Below are positions 22,700-33,985 of a stretch of 64,000 nt of DNA, in pieces; position 1 is the first letter of the stretch; the number at the start of each line of letters is the position of its first letter. The position numbers and the translations under genes were made by a program. The notes below the pieces were generated by a model that had not been told where the DNA came from, did no database searches, and saw nothing but the letters and a program-made list of their open reading frames with translations. The DNA lies in assembly GCA_903632075.3 (NCBI GenBank), contig CAHIKZ030005577.1:1939001-2003000 (forward strand), read 5' to 3'. This DNA comes from Acanthosepion pharaonis (Eukaryota > Mollusca > Cephalopoda > Sepiida > Sepiidae).

Positions 22700-23330
22700 T
22701 AGTTTACAAAAAGCGGCAGAGTGGTTGATAGTGAGGTGATAAACAGTACAGTCTTGTTGCGAACCTTGGAAACCAATCAGTGAAAAAGTAAATTGTTTAC
22801 TCTCGAAGAAGTGAAATTGTACTTTGAAAGTATGTCAGTACGTTCGCACTAGAAAAACAGATATGTCACCAGTTCTCTATATAAAGAGGTGAGTCAATGG
22901 AAGAAAGGAGAGCTTGGGTTTGTCTGTCTTCGAATGCAGTTGAGGGAGTGACGTCAGAGATTGAAAAGAAAGCATCTGCTATGTGCTGCTGAATGGGTGG
23001 CAAGAAGCAAAATATTGCTGCTAACATCTAAGTGCCACTACTCCTGCTACTACTAATACTATTATCACTACTACTTAGAACGGGAACATTGAAAGTTGTA
23101 GTAGATGCACTAATAACAGACCAAAAACAGTTACAACTAAGGCCACATCTCTCCTTACCAAAATTATTCAAAGTATTTGTACTTGTGTTGTTATTGTTCA
23201 CACACAATAAACATTCAACTTTGTGCAAAAATAATTATTTGTTTTTGTGTGTTTGCTTTTATATATATATAAAACTTCTGTCCTTTCAAAATCAAATCAA
23301 CTTGATTATTTATTTTCTGTTAACCTGATT
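22700..23330 (+). promoter_or_regulatory. LTR-like module: TATA-type box, CRE palindrome, poly(A) signal
   Basis: TCTATATAAAGAGG at about 22876-22889 is a good TATA-type box. TGACGTCA follows at about 22951-22958, and AATAAA at about 23206-23211 is followed by a T/G-rich stretch. The order promoter then polyadenylation signal within 330 bp is typical of an LTR. The portion 22905-23110 matches, inverted, the two tandem repeats at 5035-5445. I could not define TG...CA ends or a primer-binding site with confidence. The alternative is an ordinary gene promoter that happens to be repeated. Confidence 0.45.
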
Positions 23331-23847
23331 CTCACCTGACAAACTTGCAGGTGGACCAACAGAAACCTGGATTTCTATAATCTGATGCCCACGCTCCAGG
23401 ATCAAAAAATTGCAATGTGCCTGGAGGGTGGCTTCAAATTGACATTGGAAACCGGAGACTTGTGTCTAACCTGTAATACTGGACCATACCGGACCAACAG
23501 CTGGTCTGGTGGAGTGCGTGGTGAGGATGTGGTGTTACAATAAAACAGAGAAATACCCAGTTTGGTGGAATTTTAAATTTAACACAATTTATGTATTTAA
23601 CACTGTCATGTTAGGGCCTTCCAAATATATTCTTAACTGCCATATCTGATTAGTAGTTAGAATGATGTATTTGTAATTAGAATTGGTTCCCTGAAATGGA
23701 AATTACTTATGACTCAACCCAATGTCTGCAATGCACTAGAAACAAAATTGCTTACGTTTACTTTACCGAAAACAGTCAAACATTCAAGCAGCAGTAGTAG
23801 CAACGTTAATTAGCAGGTTAGGTTTAAGTCTCCAAGTTCCCTGACAC

Positions 23848-24010
23848 AAATTCTCCTACAGGATTAAAGCATTGGTTCATGAATTTAGTGACATAGTAAT
23901 TATGAGATCAATCCCTGGTCTGGGCAGTGTGTGTAGTTGGAATCAGTGGAAATGGAGAAAACAATAAGTGAACAGCTATTTAAAAATAAGAACTAGACAG
24001 TGGAACAAGA
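23848..24010 (+). mobile_element. tRNA-derived SINE copy
   Basis: GGATTAAAGCATTGGTTCAT with a downstream GAGATCAATCCCTGGTC form an A/B-box-like pair about 45 bases apart. It aligns with the inverted copy at 18340-18500, including the GGGCAGTG / GGGTAGTG sequence that follows the B box. Confidence 0.68.
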
Positions 24011-24169
24011 ACTGTCTATCTATGTAGGTGAAATAAAGGTTTCAGTTCAGCACACAACTTCAGGAACAAAAATGTCTAAGGGGATGACTTTACAAGATAC
24101 TAAGTCTTGACAACTGCTGGTTTTATTGACAGGAGACAGTTGATAAAAATCTGGATTGGGGGCTTCTTT

Positions 24170-26395
24170 TGCGTCTGTACTACTTAAGAACCAAATCCTT
24201 TCTGATTGGCTATGCTTTCACATCTCCTTTATAATTTCTCTCTCTACAAAACATGTAAGATACAATAAGGAAAGACATTTCACTTTGACAGCTGTTTCTA
24301 CTTTATGGCAAAAAGACCAAATCCTTTCTGATTGGCTATGCTTTCACATCTCCTTTATAATTTTCTCTCTAAAAAAACATGTAAAGATACAATAAAGAAA
24401 AGACATTTCACTTTGACAGCTGTTTCTACTTTTGGTGGCAAAAGACCAAATCCTTTCTGATTGGCTATGCTTTCACATCTCCTTTATAATTTCTCTCTCT
24501 ACAAAACATGTAAGATACAATAAAGGAAAGACATTTCACTTTGACAGCTGTTTCTATTTTTGTGGCAAAAGACCAAATCCTTTCTGATTGGCTATGCTTT
24601 CACATCTCCTTTATAATTTCTCTCTCTACAAAACATGTAAGATACAATAAAGGAAAGACATTTCACTTTGACAGCTGTTTCTACTTTGTGGCAAAAGACC
24701 AAATCCTTTCTGATTGGCTATGCTTTCACATCTCCTTTATAATTTCTCTCTCTACAAAACATGTAAGATACAATAAAGGAAAGACATTTCACTTTGACAG
24801 CTGTTTCTACTTTTGTGGCAAAAGACCAAATCCTTTCTGATTGGCTATGCTTTCACATCTCCTTTATAATTTCTCTCTCTACAAAACATGTAAGATACAA
24901 TAAAGGAAAGACATTTCACTTTGACAGCTGTTTCTACTTTGTGGCAAAAAGACCAAATCCTTTCTGATTGGCTATGCTTTCACATCTCCTTTATAATTTC
25001 TCTCTCTACAAAACATGTAAGATACAATAAAGGAAAGACATTTCACTTTGACAGCTGTTTCTACTTTATGGCAAAAGACCAAATCCTTTCTGATTGGCTA
25101 TGCTTTCACATCTCCTTTATAATTTTCTCTCTACAAAACATGTAAGATACAATAAAGGAAAGACATTTCACTTTGACAGCTGTTTCTACTTTGTGGCAAA
25201 AGACCAAATCCTTTCTGATTGGCTATGCTTTCACATCTCCTTTATAATTTCTCTCTCTACAAAACATGTAAGATACAATAAAGAAAAGACATTTCACTTT
25301 GACAGCTGTTTCTACTTTGTGGCAAAAGACCAAATCCTTTCTGATTGGCTATGCTTTCACATCTCCTTTATAATTTCTCTCTCTACAAAACATGTAAGAT
25401 ACAATAAAGGAAAGACATTTCACTTTGACAGCTGTTTCTACTTTGTGGCAAAAGACCAAATCCTTTCTGATTGGCTATGCTTTCACATCTCCTTTATAAT
25501 TTCTCTCTCTACAAAACATGTAAGATACAATAAAGGAAAGACATTTCACTTTGACAGCTGTTTCTACTTTTTGGCAAAAGACCAAATCCTTTCTGATTGG
25601 CTATGCTTTCACATCTCCTTTATAATTTCTCTCTCTACAAAACATGTAAGATACAACAAAAAGGAAAGACATTTCACTTTGACAGCTGTTTCTACTTTGT
25701 GGCAAAAAGACCAAATCCTTTCTGATTGGCTATGCTTTCACATCTCCTTTATAATTTCTCTCTCTACAAAACATGTAAGATACAATAAAGGAAAGACATT
25801 TCACTTTGACAGCTGTTTCTACTTTGTGGCAAAAGACCAAATCCTTTCTGATTGGCTATGCTTTCACATCTCCTTTATAATTTCTCTCTCTACAAAACAT
25901 GTAAGATACAATAAAGGAAAGACATTTCACTTTGACAGCTGTTTCTACTTTGTGGCAAAAGACCAAATCCTGAAAAACAATTTTCACATCTCCTTTATAA
26001 TACAAAACATTTAAAGATGACAAAGGAAACATTTCACTTTTAGCTGTTAACTTTGAAAACACCATCTCCTTTAATAATTTTCTCATCTACAAAAAACATG
26101 TAAGATACAATAAAGGAAAGACATTTCACTTTGACAGCTGTTTCTACAAATGGTTTAAAAGACCAAATCCTTTCTGATTGGCTATGCTTTTTCACATCTC
26201 CTTTATAATTTTCTCTCTACAAAACATGTAAGATACAATAAAGGAAAGACATTTCACTTTGACAGCTGTTTTTTACTTTTGGCAAAAGACCAAATCCTTT
26301 CTGATATCAGATTAAGCTGATGAGAAAAACAGATAAGATCTTAGTGAAAAGGCCTAGAAAATGATTTTAGTTTGACAGCTGTAATCTACTTTTTG
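24170..26395. repeat. 126-bp satellite array, about 17 monomers
   Basis: CAAATCCTTTCTGATTGG starts at 24192, 24318, 24447, 24574, 24700, 24827, 24954, 25080, 25205, 25331, 25457, 25583, 25712 and 25838. A truncated copy follows at 25964, then 26164 and 26291. Spacing is mostly 126-127 bp, with 125 and 129 as variants. Each monomer has an inverted CCAAT box (GATTGGCT), CTCTCTCTACAAAACATG, CAATAAAGGAAAG and GACAGCTG. The middle copies are nearly identical; the last four are decayed. Because 126 is divisible by three, long open frames arise on + (for example 25094-26014), but these only reflect the period. Confidence 0.96.
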
Positions 26396-26879
26396 ATCAA
26401 AAAGTGAAAATGAATCTGAAGATAGAAAGAAGAAAAAGAGAATAAAGAAGAAAGAAAAAGAAAAAAGAGAGAAGAAAGAAAGAATGAAAAGACAGCTAAT
26501 AACATTACTACTGAATTATTTTAAAATTATTATTAAGAGAAATGTTCGTTAGATGGCGATTTGGCAAGAAAGACAGAAAGGAAGAAAGAAGTGTTGAACA
26601 TCTTCTGTCAATACCACATAAATAATGGACTATTCCATGTTGGCTGTGTAGAAAACAAAAGTCATCCTGCTTTTCAGCTCTGGGACTTCAAACTTTGACA
26701 AGAGAACTTTCTGGTGGGCCATCTAGCAAGTGGTTTTTAATACCACCAGCATTACTTTGTCTTGTGGACAGTTGTTCAACTTCACCTTATTTTGATTTAA
26801 GTCATTTCGCAGATTAGGTATATTTAATGTTAGGGTTAGGGACTTTAAGGACTACTGAGGCAGAACAGAGATAGCAGGA

Positions 26880-28440
26880 TAACATCTTAAGCATGGCCTA
26901 CATTCTAATCCAATCTCAACATTACAAAATCACTGCAGAAATTCTTAGAAATTTTACTATAGCTAAATGCATCGTTTGGAATGAAAGGAATTTGTTTTAA
27001 TATATGTAAAATAAAAGGATTTAACTTAGATAAAAGGAAAGATGAGAATACTCTCTCACTGGTTAGAAACAATTCTAGTAAAATAGAAAAATTGTGGAAA
27101 TTATCAAAGAGGAAGAAGGAATAGGAGAGATGGAGAATACATTTTTATTGCCCAAGAGATAATCAAACATAAAAAATTCATCTATTTTGAAAATTTTGTT
27201 TTTTTAGACAAAATTTATTTTTACTGACACTATCTTAACTGAAAATGCAGATCCAAAACTTCATAATTATATGGTTTCTTTCCAGTGTGTGTATGTGTTT
27301 AGATGCATGGATGTTTCCGCAAGAGATTTGGTTTTACTGTTCATTAGATTAAAACAAGGGTTAGCAAACTTAAATGATTTCAGGATCTTCAAAATAATAA
27401 AAAAAATGACCCAACAATGTTTCGTAAAGCAACATTGATGTTTATTTCATAAAACACATAAATCCCACCACCCAAAGAAGGAAAGTAGAAATGAAAGAAA
27501 AAATATGTGAAAAGTATATGAAAGAATAACATCAAATGATTGGTTTAATGTTTATTAAAAGGTAGGAAAAAAAATACAAAATTAAAAAAAATATCCATGC
27601 ACTAATTTCCATCAATATAGTTTTGTGCAATGTATCACTTTTCATCGTAAACTTCAGGATATGATCTGAAGCTTGGCCTACATTCTAATGCTATCTGAAC
27701 ATTACAAAATTACCACAGTAACTCTTAGAAATGTTACTATAGTTAAATATGTTGTTTGGAATGACAGGATGTAAATTTGCTTAAATATCTGTAAAATAAA
27801 AGGATTTAACTTTGGGAAAAAGAAAGATGAGAATATTCTGACTGGTTAAATTGAAAAATTGGGGAAATTATCAAAGAGGAAGAAGGAATAGGAGAGACAG
27901 CGAATACATTTTTATTGCCCAAGAGATAGTCAAACATCAAAAATTCATCTATTTTGAAAACTGTTTTAGACAAAATTTTTTTTACTGACACTATCCTTGA
28001 CTGAAAATACATATCCGAAACTTCATAAGTATATGGTTTTTCTCTAGTGTGTGTACATGTTTAGATGCATGAATCTGTTTTTGCAAGAGATTTGGCTTTA
28101 AGATTGTTTAAAACAAAGGTTGGCAAACCTCAATAATTTCAGGTGCTTCAAAAAAGTAAAGAATGAACCAAGAATGTGTCTGTAAAAAACAACATTGATA
28201 TTTTATTTTATAACAACCACACATCCCATCACCCAAAAGAAAGTAAAGTAGAAGAAAGAAAGAATGAAAAAAAAAAAAAAAAAAAAAAGAGCATATGAAA
28301 GAAAAACATCAAATGATTGGTTAATGTTAATTAAAAAGGTAGGAACAAAAATACAAAATGAAAAATATAGTTTTGTGCAATGTGTCGCCTTTCATCATAA
28401 ACCTCAGATGCACAGATGAAGTTACAGTGTTAAAATTTTT
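26880..28440 (-). repeat. Tandem ~780-bp duplication downstream of ZNF-B
   Basis: GGCCTACATTCTAAT occurs at 26895 and 27675. GGGAAATTATCAAAGAGGAAG-like sequence is at 27096 and 27862, and CATCAAATGATTGGTT is at 27530 and 28307. Each unit contains one isolated, decayed finger remnant. An A-rich run (28267-28289) is in the second unit. Confidence 0.82.
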
Positions 28441-28449
28441 AAGCAACTG

Positions 28450-29313
28450 TGAAGCAAGATGTGCACCTAACAGCATCATTGCACTTTGCAGTATTAAACA
28501 ATAATGCATTACAGTTTTTACAAAAATATAATCCATATTGTTAAAAAAATATGACTTCTCAAAAAGTGTATCAACAAATCTATCAAGAATGTTTTTTTGA
28601 TTGCTATGGGTTTTCACATGATGAACTAAAAAAGTATTTTTTACTGATTCAGAAACTGTGTACAAAGTTAGGGTTTCTGTCCATTGTGTATTCACATGAT
28701 GCAACAAAAATGATTTCTCTGAAAATATATATAAGCACAGGTCATAAGAATATTTTTCTTTCCAGTGTGGAAACGCAAAAATCATTTCTATAAAAATGAA
28801 GATCCAAAAAATAAATTTAGCTTCCCTGAAAATGTAGATCCACAAGAGAATATTTATTCACTCTAATGTGATTATGCATGTCTAACTAAACTTGTCTTTT
28901 GTGAAAATGCAGATCAATAAACAACACAAAAATAGTGTTTCTCTCTAGTGTGTGAGCACGTCATGAAATGAAACTACTTTCAATATGCTGATTTATAAAC
29001 TTCCAAAGGATATGTTTTCCTCCAATGCATGTATGTATGTGACTGACCATATTTGACATGCATCAAAATGTATACCACAAACTTCATAAAAATGTGGCTT
29101 CTTCCCAATGGATGTGTCCATATGGTTAACCAAATTTGGCTTGCAGGTAAGTGCAGATTCATGAATTCCAAAACAGTATGTCTTCTCTCCAGAATGAGTG
29201 TGCATATTTTTGACTATGCAATAACAAGAATATGGTTTACTTACATTGTGATTACATATATGATTGACCAAATCTGGTTTTTGTGAAAATGCACATCCCG
29301 AAATTTTACAAAG
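28450..29313 (-). pseudogene. Decayed zinc fingers downstream of ZNF-B
   Basis: Reading the minus strand past the ZNF-B stop, finger units remain recognisable: 'CAFSQKPDLVNHICNH', 'HTHSGEKTYCFGIHESA' and 'PNLVNHMDT' near 29271-29100. Increasingly eroded ones follow to about 28480, for example 'LYTVSESVKNTFLVHHVKTH'. They continue the array in register with frameshifts. The ancestral last exon was therefore longer, and these fingers are now beyond a nonsense codon. Confidence 0.8.
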
Positions 29314-30843
29314 TTATGGTTTCTCCCCAGTGTGTGTATGCATATGTTTGTCCTTACTTGATTTTTGTGAAAATGTAGAACCACAAACATCACAAGAATA
29401 GGGTTTATCTCCTGTGTGTGTACACATATGATGGACCAAATGTGAATCGATTGAAAATGTAGATCCACAAACTCGATAAGAATATGGTTTTTCCCCAGTG
29501 TGTGTGCGCATATGAACAACTAAATGAGTCTTCCATGCAAACCTAGATTTACATACTTCACAAGAATAGGGTTTCTCTCCAGTGTGTGTACGCATATGTG
29601 CGACCATATTTGACTTCAGTGAAAATGCAGATCCACAAACTTCACAGGAATATGGTTTCTCTCCTGTGTGAGTACGCATATGTTGAACTTTATTTGAGTA
29701 TTTTGAAAATGTAGATCCACAAACATTGCAAGAATATGGTTTCTCTCCAGTGTGTGTACGCATATGATTAACCATATGAGACTTCAGTGAAAACGCAAAT
29801 CCACAAACTTCACAAGAGTATGGTTTCTCTCCAGTGTGTGTACGGATATGTCTGACCAAATCTGGCTTCCGTGAAAATGCAGATTCACACACTTTACAAG
29901 AGTATTTTTTCTCACCAGTGTGTGTACGCATATGAGTGTTCTTATTTGACTTTTGTGAAAATTTAGCTCCACAAACATCACAAGAATATGGTTTCTCTCC
30001 AGTGTGTATATGCATATGCTCGACCATATTTGACTTCTGTGAAAATTTAGATCCACAAACCTCACAAGAATATGGTTTCTCTCCAGTGTGTATACGCATA
30101 TGCTTGACCATATTTGACATCATTGAAAATGCAAGCCCACAAACTTGACAGGAATATGGTTTTTCTCCTGTGTGGGTACGCATATGTTTGATTTTATTTG
30201 AGTATTCTGAAAATGCAGAACCACAAATATCACAAAAATATGGTTTCTCTCCAGTGTGTGTACACATATGTTTCACTAAAGTAGACTTCTCTGAAAATGC
30301 AGATCCACAAAATTCACAAGAATATGGTTTCTCTCCCGTGTGTGTACGCATATGTCTGACCAAATCTGCCTTCCTTGAACTTGCATATCCACAGACTTCA
30401 CAAGGGTATGGTTTCTCTCCAGTGTGTGTATACATATGCATCACTAAATTTGGCTTCTGCGAAAATTTAGATCTACAAACCTCACAAGAATATGGCTTCT
30501 CCCCAGTGTGTATACGCATATGCTTGACCATATTTGACTTCAGTGAAAATGCAGATCTACAAACTTCACAGGTATATGGTTTGTCTCCTGTGTGTGTACG
30601 CATGTGCATGACCATATGTGACTTCATTGAAAATGCAAATCCACACACTTCACAGGAATATGGTTTCTCTTCATTGTGTGTACGCATATGTTTGACCAAA
30701 TCTTGCTTCAGTGAAAATGCAGATCCACAAACTTTACAAGAATATGGTTCCCTTGTAATATGTGTCTCCATCTGACCTATTATATCCAACTTCACAACAG
30801 TTGAGCAGATGCCACATGAAGATAGCCTATCTTTTCTGTTCAT
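29314..30843 (-). CDS. C2H2 zinc-finger protein ZNF-B, 17 fingers (last exon)
   Basis: This is an open frame of 509 codons. After a leader ('MNRKDRLSSCGICSTVVKLD', whose first Cys pair may be a lost finger) come 17 fingers of the form Y-x-C-x2-C-x12-H-x3-H, joined by TGEKP linkers. Sixteen are canonical; in finger 16 the first Cys is Tyr. Fingers 5-8 and 11-14 resemble each other, pointing to internal block duplication. DNA-contact positions vary (at helix position 6: K, M, R, E, T, N, Q, A, V, H), while the backbone is nearly constant. An in-frame TGA lies seven codons upstream of the ATG, and a 3' splice site is about 200 bp upstream, so the coding region may be this exon alone or the ATG may be internal to a spliced gene. 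The frame ends where KPY became KP-stop (TAT to TAA). Nuclear DNA binding is the expected role; the target is unknown. No KRAB, SCAN or BTB domain is visible. Confidence 0.88.
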   Translation of the reverse strand: MNRKDRLSSCGICSTVVKLDIIGQMETHITREPYSCKVCGSAFSLKQDLVKHMRTHNEEKPYSCEVCGFAFSMKSHMVMHMRTHTGDKPYTCEVCRSAFSLKSNMVKHMRIHTGEKPYSCEVCRSKFSQKPNLVMHMYTHTGEKPYPCEVCGYASSRKADLVRHMRTHTGEKPYSCEFCGSAFSEKSTLVKHMCTHTGEKPYFCDICGSAFSEYSNKIKHMRTHTGEKPYSCQVCGLAFSMMSNMVKHMRIHTGEKPYSCEVCGSKFSQKSNMVEHMHIHTGEKPYSCDVCGAKFSQKSNKNTHMRTHTGEKKYSCKVCESAFSRKPDLVRHIRTHTGEKPYSCEVCGFAFSLKSHMVNHMRTHTGEKPYSCNVCGSTFSKYSNKVQHMRTHTGEKPYSCEVCGSAFSLKSNMVAHMRTHTGEKPYSCEVCKSRFAWKTHLVVHMRTHTGEKPYSYRVCGSTFSIDSHLVHHMCTHTGDKPYSCDVCGSTFSQKSSKDKHMHTHTGEKP

Positions 30844-31047
30844 TCATAAGACCACATATTTTTTGTCAAAAAGTTAAACCACACATTTCAAAGTACATTA
30901 TTTCTTGCCTTGCAAAGTTCTATGTAAATCCATGAATTTTACATGAATCCTTCAGTATATATTTGTATTTTCATGGAAAGTAAAACGTCTTTTCCTTCGT
31001 TGAAATTCTCACTAATAATCATTGAGGTTTTTGGACACCAAAAACAT

Positions 31048-31062
31048 CTGTGAAGAAAAAGA
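31048..31062 (-). promoter_or_regulatory. 3' splice site of the ZNF-B last exon
   Basis: On the minus strand TTTTTCTTCACAG precedes ATGTTTTGGTGT, with the exon starting at 31047. The same junction is conserved at 12021/12022 for ZNF-A. Confidence 0.65.
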
Positions 31063-31599
31063 TATAAATGTTATGATATGTAAAGTGAATAATATATGAG
31101 ATTTAATAATACTGTATGTAATTATACATATAATTATTATTTCAATAGTAGTAGCAGCTGCTGCCATTGAAGATCAAACATTTTGCATTGAAACAAGATT
31201 GCTCCAACATCATGTCATATATTATGAAATGTATCTGATTAAAATCAGAACATTGTCAATTCAAAAACAAATCAAATATGGATCTTGCAAAAATCTGTTG
31301 ATTTAAAGTTTTTTAGATTTGTCTTGGACTAACATCACTGACAATATGATCATCATTTTTAGCACCACTAGGTCCAAGATTATCTGCTGCAGGCCTCTTT
31401 GAAAAAAAAAAAAAACCATATAATTTTTATCTAACAAGATGTTTTGTTAATTCAACATTCTATTTATTAAACTAATATTTAACAATTTGATAAATTTAAG
31501 AGGAATAATGAAATAATTTTTAAATCTTTTGTTATCATCTACATGATTTAATCATATATTATGTAAAAAAATTTTTATTTTAAGAATAGTAAGGTGTGG

Positions 31600-32310
31600 A
31601 AATTCCAAATCAAATCAAAAATGGAGAAAGTAGATGCTTCCATCATTTATAAAGTTTTAATCTTTTTTTAAATTCTGCAGGAAAATTGTACCTGTTAGGT
31701 GATAATTTTATTAAGTAAAAAATATATATGGAGAAATTGGGTGCTTCCATAAGTTATAAAGTTTTACATATCGTAAAATTCTGTAAGAAATTTGTACTTG
31801 TTAGGGGATACTGTGATTATGCAACATCTCAAATCGAAAATGGAGAAAGTGGGTTCTTCCATAATTTATAGAGATCTAGAAAATTCTTTAGGAAATTTGT
31901 ACCGGTTAGGTGATACTAAAATCTCAAATTATAAAAGGAGAAATTGGGTGCTTCCATAATGTACAAAGTTTTTAATATTGTAAAATTGTGTAAGAAATTT
32001 GTAATGGTTAAGTGATAATGTTATGAAGAAAAATCTTAAATCATAAATAGAGAAGGTGGATGCTTCCATAATTTATATAGCTTAAAATATTGTAAAATTC
32101 TGTAGGAAATTTGTACTGGTTAAATGATACTTTTATTAAAATCTCAAATCAAAAATGGAGAAAGTGGGTTCTTCCATATTTTATAAAGTTTAAATTTTTT
32201 TTAAATTCTTCAGAAAATTTGTACCTGTTAGGTAATACTGTTAAGTAAAATCTTAAATCATAAATGGAGAATGTGGGTGCTTCTATAATTTATAAAATTT
32301 TAAATATAAA
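31600..32310 (-). repeat. Seven ~95-115-bp tandem repeats upstream of ZNF-B
   Basis: On the + strand each unit has AAATGGAGAAAGTGGGTGCTTC-like sequence, then TAATTTATAAAG, then AATTTGTAC(C/T)GGTTAGGTGATA. Units start near 31600, 31716, 31830, 31926, 32038, 32145 and 32256. The family is shared with 10312-10740. Confidence 0.87.
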
Positions 32311-33369
32311 ATTTTGTTTAATTCATCTTTTTAGGTATGTGAACTGCATTTTTAACATGAGAACATAAGGCAAGAAATATCAGCATTCAATAAAAAACTG
32401 GTATCAGAATTATTAGTGTGAGCCTTAAGAAAGCAATTCTTCATGTAGGTGCAATCATTAGAATTTTACCAAATAACCCCTCATGTTTATCTTCCCTAAC
32501 CCCAATTGAGTGTCACTACAGTCATGAAAAATTCAACCAGAGAATTCTGTCATTAAAAACAGCTTCAAATCAAATTATTGCTGATGACTTGGAATAGAGA
32601 AAGCAAAAGAATTTCCACAGTATTAATGATATAGAAGGAAAATTACTTTTTCTCAATAGAAATTACTGGAAAGATGTAGAAAGGACTTTTCTTATATGCC
32701 TCATAATCATGTCTCCATATCCAAAAATCACTTACCTGTTATAATTGAACCTGATTTTGCAGTACATGTGTTCTGTGGTGATTTGGAAATTAATATTATA
32801 GGGGAGGGAGTATGAGATTCCTGATCATGTAAGTGACACAAATAATTTGAAAAATTATTATCGAAAACATGAAAAAGTGGACATAGAAAAATGTCAAACC
32901 AAACATCAAAGTGGTAATGTCTTTTCTGTTATTAGTGCAACACAAGTCATTTAGATATTTTCATGCAGTTGAATTTATAGATGAGCAACTAAAATTAATG
33001 ATACAGAGTTTGATCATACAGCAGAAATGATTATTTTTTTTTCTTCATTGTAAAACTGCTTCCCTATAGGCTGTTAAGAGACACCAAAATATAATTTTAC
33101 TTAGTTATTTAGCCGTCAGAAGACTAATCTTATCAATGAATCCTATAGTTGAGCAATATAACAATTTCCCTATGTATATTAAAAATAAGTTTAGGTTACT
33201 ATAGGAAAAAGACATTACAGTGGTAATGTTGTTGGCTTAGCTGACAACAACAATAAGTCTGCAACAAGTGCTTTTGCTTTTATGTTTAGCAGTGTATTCT
33301 CATGATACAAGTATGCTGTGCATATTATGCCAACTAAATGTCTTAAAGCTGAGAATTTATTTTCATAGA

Positions 33370-33690
33370 CAAATTCCAGTGACTAAATATGAACAGGACT
33401 CAAAATTGACCTTGCAAGCTGTCGCTGAAGAGTGCTAAAGAAGAGGGAACTTATGATACAATACATCTAAAATTGAAGAAAGAGATGTATCTCCTAGAAA
33501 TTCGGTTCATCTCACAGCATATAGGAAAACAAAATACTTTACAAAACCAAATCCATGTTATGGGTGTGGCAAACTGCATTTCAAGAGGAATTGCCATTTT
33601 TAGAACAAAAAAATGTTTCAACTGAGGAAAGGTGGGACAGAAGAGTTTGCATTGTAAGATTGTAAAAAAAAATAAAAAGTCAAAATTCAA
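33370..33690 (+). pseudogene. LTR-retrotransposon Gag remnant with CCHC zinc knuckles
   Basis: The + strand frame from about 33406 reads 'LTLQAVAEEC', later 'IEERDVS', then 'KPNPCYGCGKLHFKRNC', a Cys-x2-Cys-x3-His-x4-Cys zinc knuckle. A second knuckle follows in the next frame ('KCFN', a stop where Cys is expected, 'GKVG', Gln where His is expected, 'KSLHC'). Tandem knuckles after an acidic helical segment are the C-terminal arrangement of Gypsy-type Gag proteins, which package element RNA. In-frame stops and the two lost zinc ligands show a dead relic. I see no protease or RT following it, and the LTRs elsewhere in the window cannot be tied to it. Confidence 0.8.
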
Positions 33691-33960
33691 GAGTACTGTA
33701 ATTGTGTTGTCGACGACAAACAGACAAGTGGTTGGGATTTTAAGTCCGACGGTTTGGGAAAAGGGAAGGTAGAAAAACTATAATGGCAACTATTAGTATT
33801 TGAAGCGAAACACAGCAAAAAAAAGAAAGAAATAATAACGAATTGAGGAACTCTCACTTGTTACTGGTGTAGTCTTGCGGTGGCAATCATTAGAGTAAAA
33901 AGAATTTCAACAAAAAATGCTATATGTTGCCTACAAGTAATTCGTAAGAAGTAACGTTGT

Positions 33961-33985
33961 AAAAAAAAAAAAAAAAAAAAAAAAG
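33961..33985. repeat. Poly(A) run
   Basis: An uninterrupted A run, possibly a retroposon tail. No retroposon body was recognised beside it. Confidence 0.8.

Larger units (their letters stand above)
26660..32310 (-). repeat. Inverted segmental duplication, arm B
   Basis: Reverse-complement counterpart of 10312-16470, carrying the intact ZNF-B. Compared with arm A it has seven rather than four upstream ~110-bp repeats and a tandem duplication of the downstream module. It lacks the segment with the 92-codon ORF. The inner edge lies about 270 bp from the 126-bp satellite. Confidence 0.85.

Noticed and set aside
24170..26395. CRISPR-like array (regularly spaced repeats)
   Set aside because: The whole 126-bp unit is repeated with no unique spacers; this is a eukaryotic-type satellite.
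26831..26846. Telomere-like TTAGGG units (GTTAGGGTTAGGGA)
   Set aside because: Only two units, too few to indicate an interstitial telomeric repeat.
30170..30775. 201-codon open frame on the + strand
   Set aside because: It is the antisense shadow of the ZNF-B finger array; its repeating peptide (SPVCVRICLT) mirrors the linker and finger codons.
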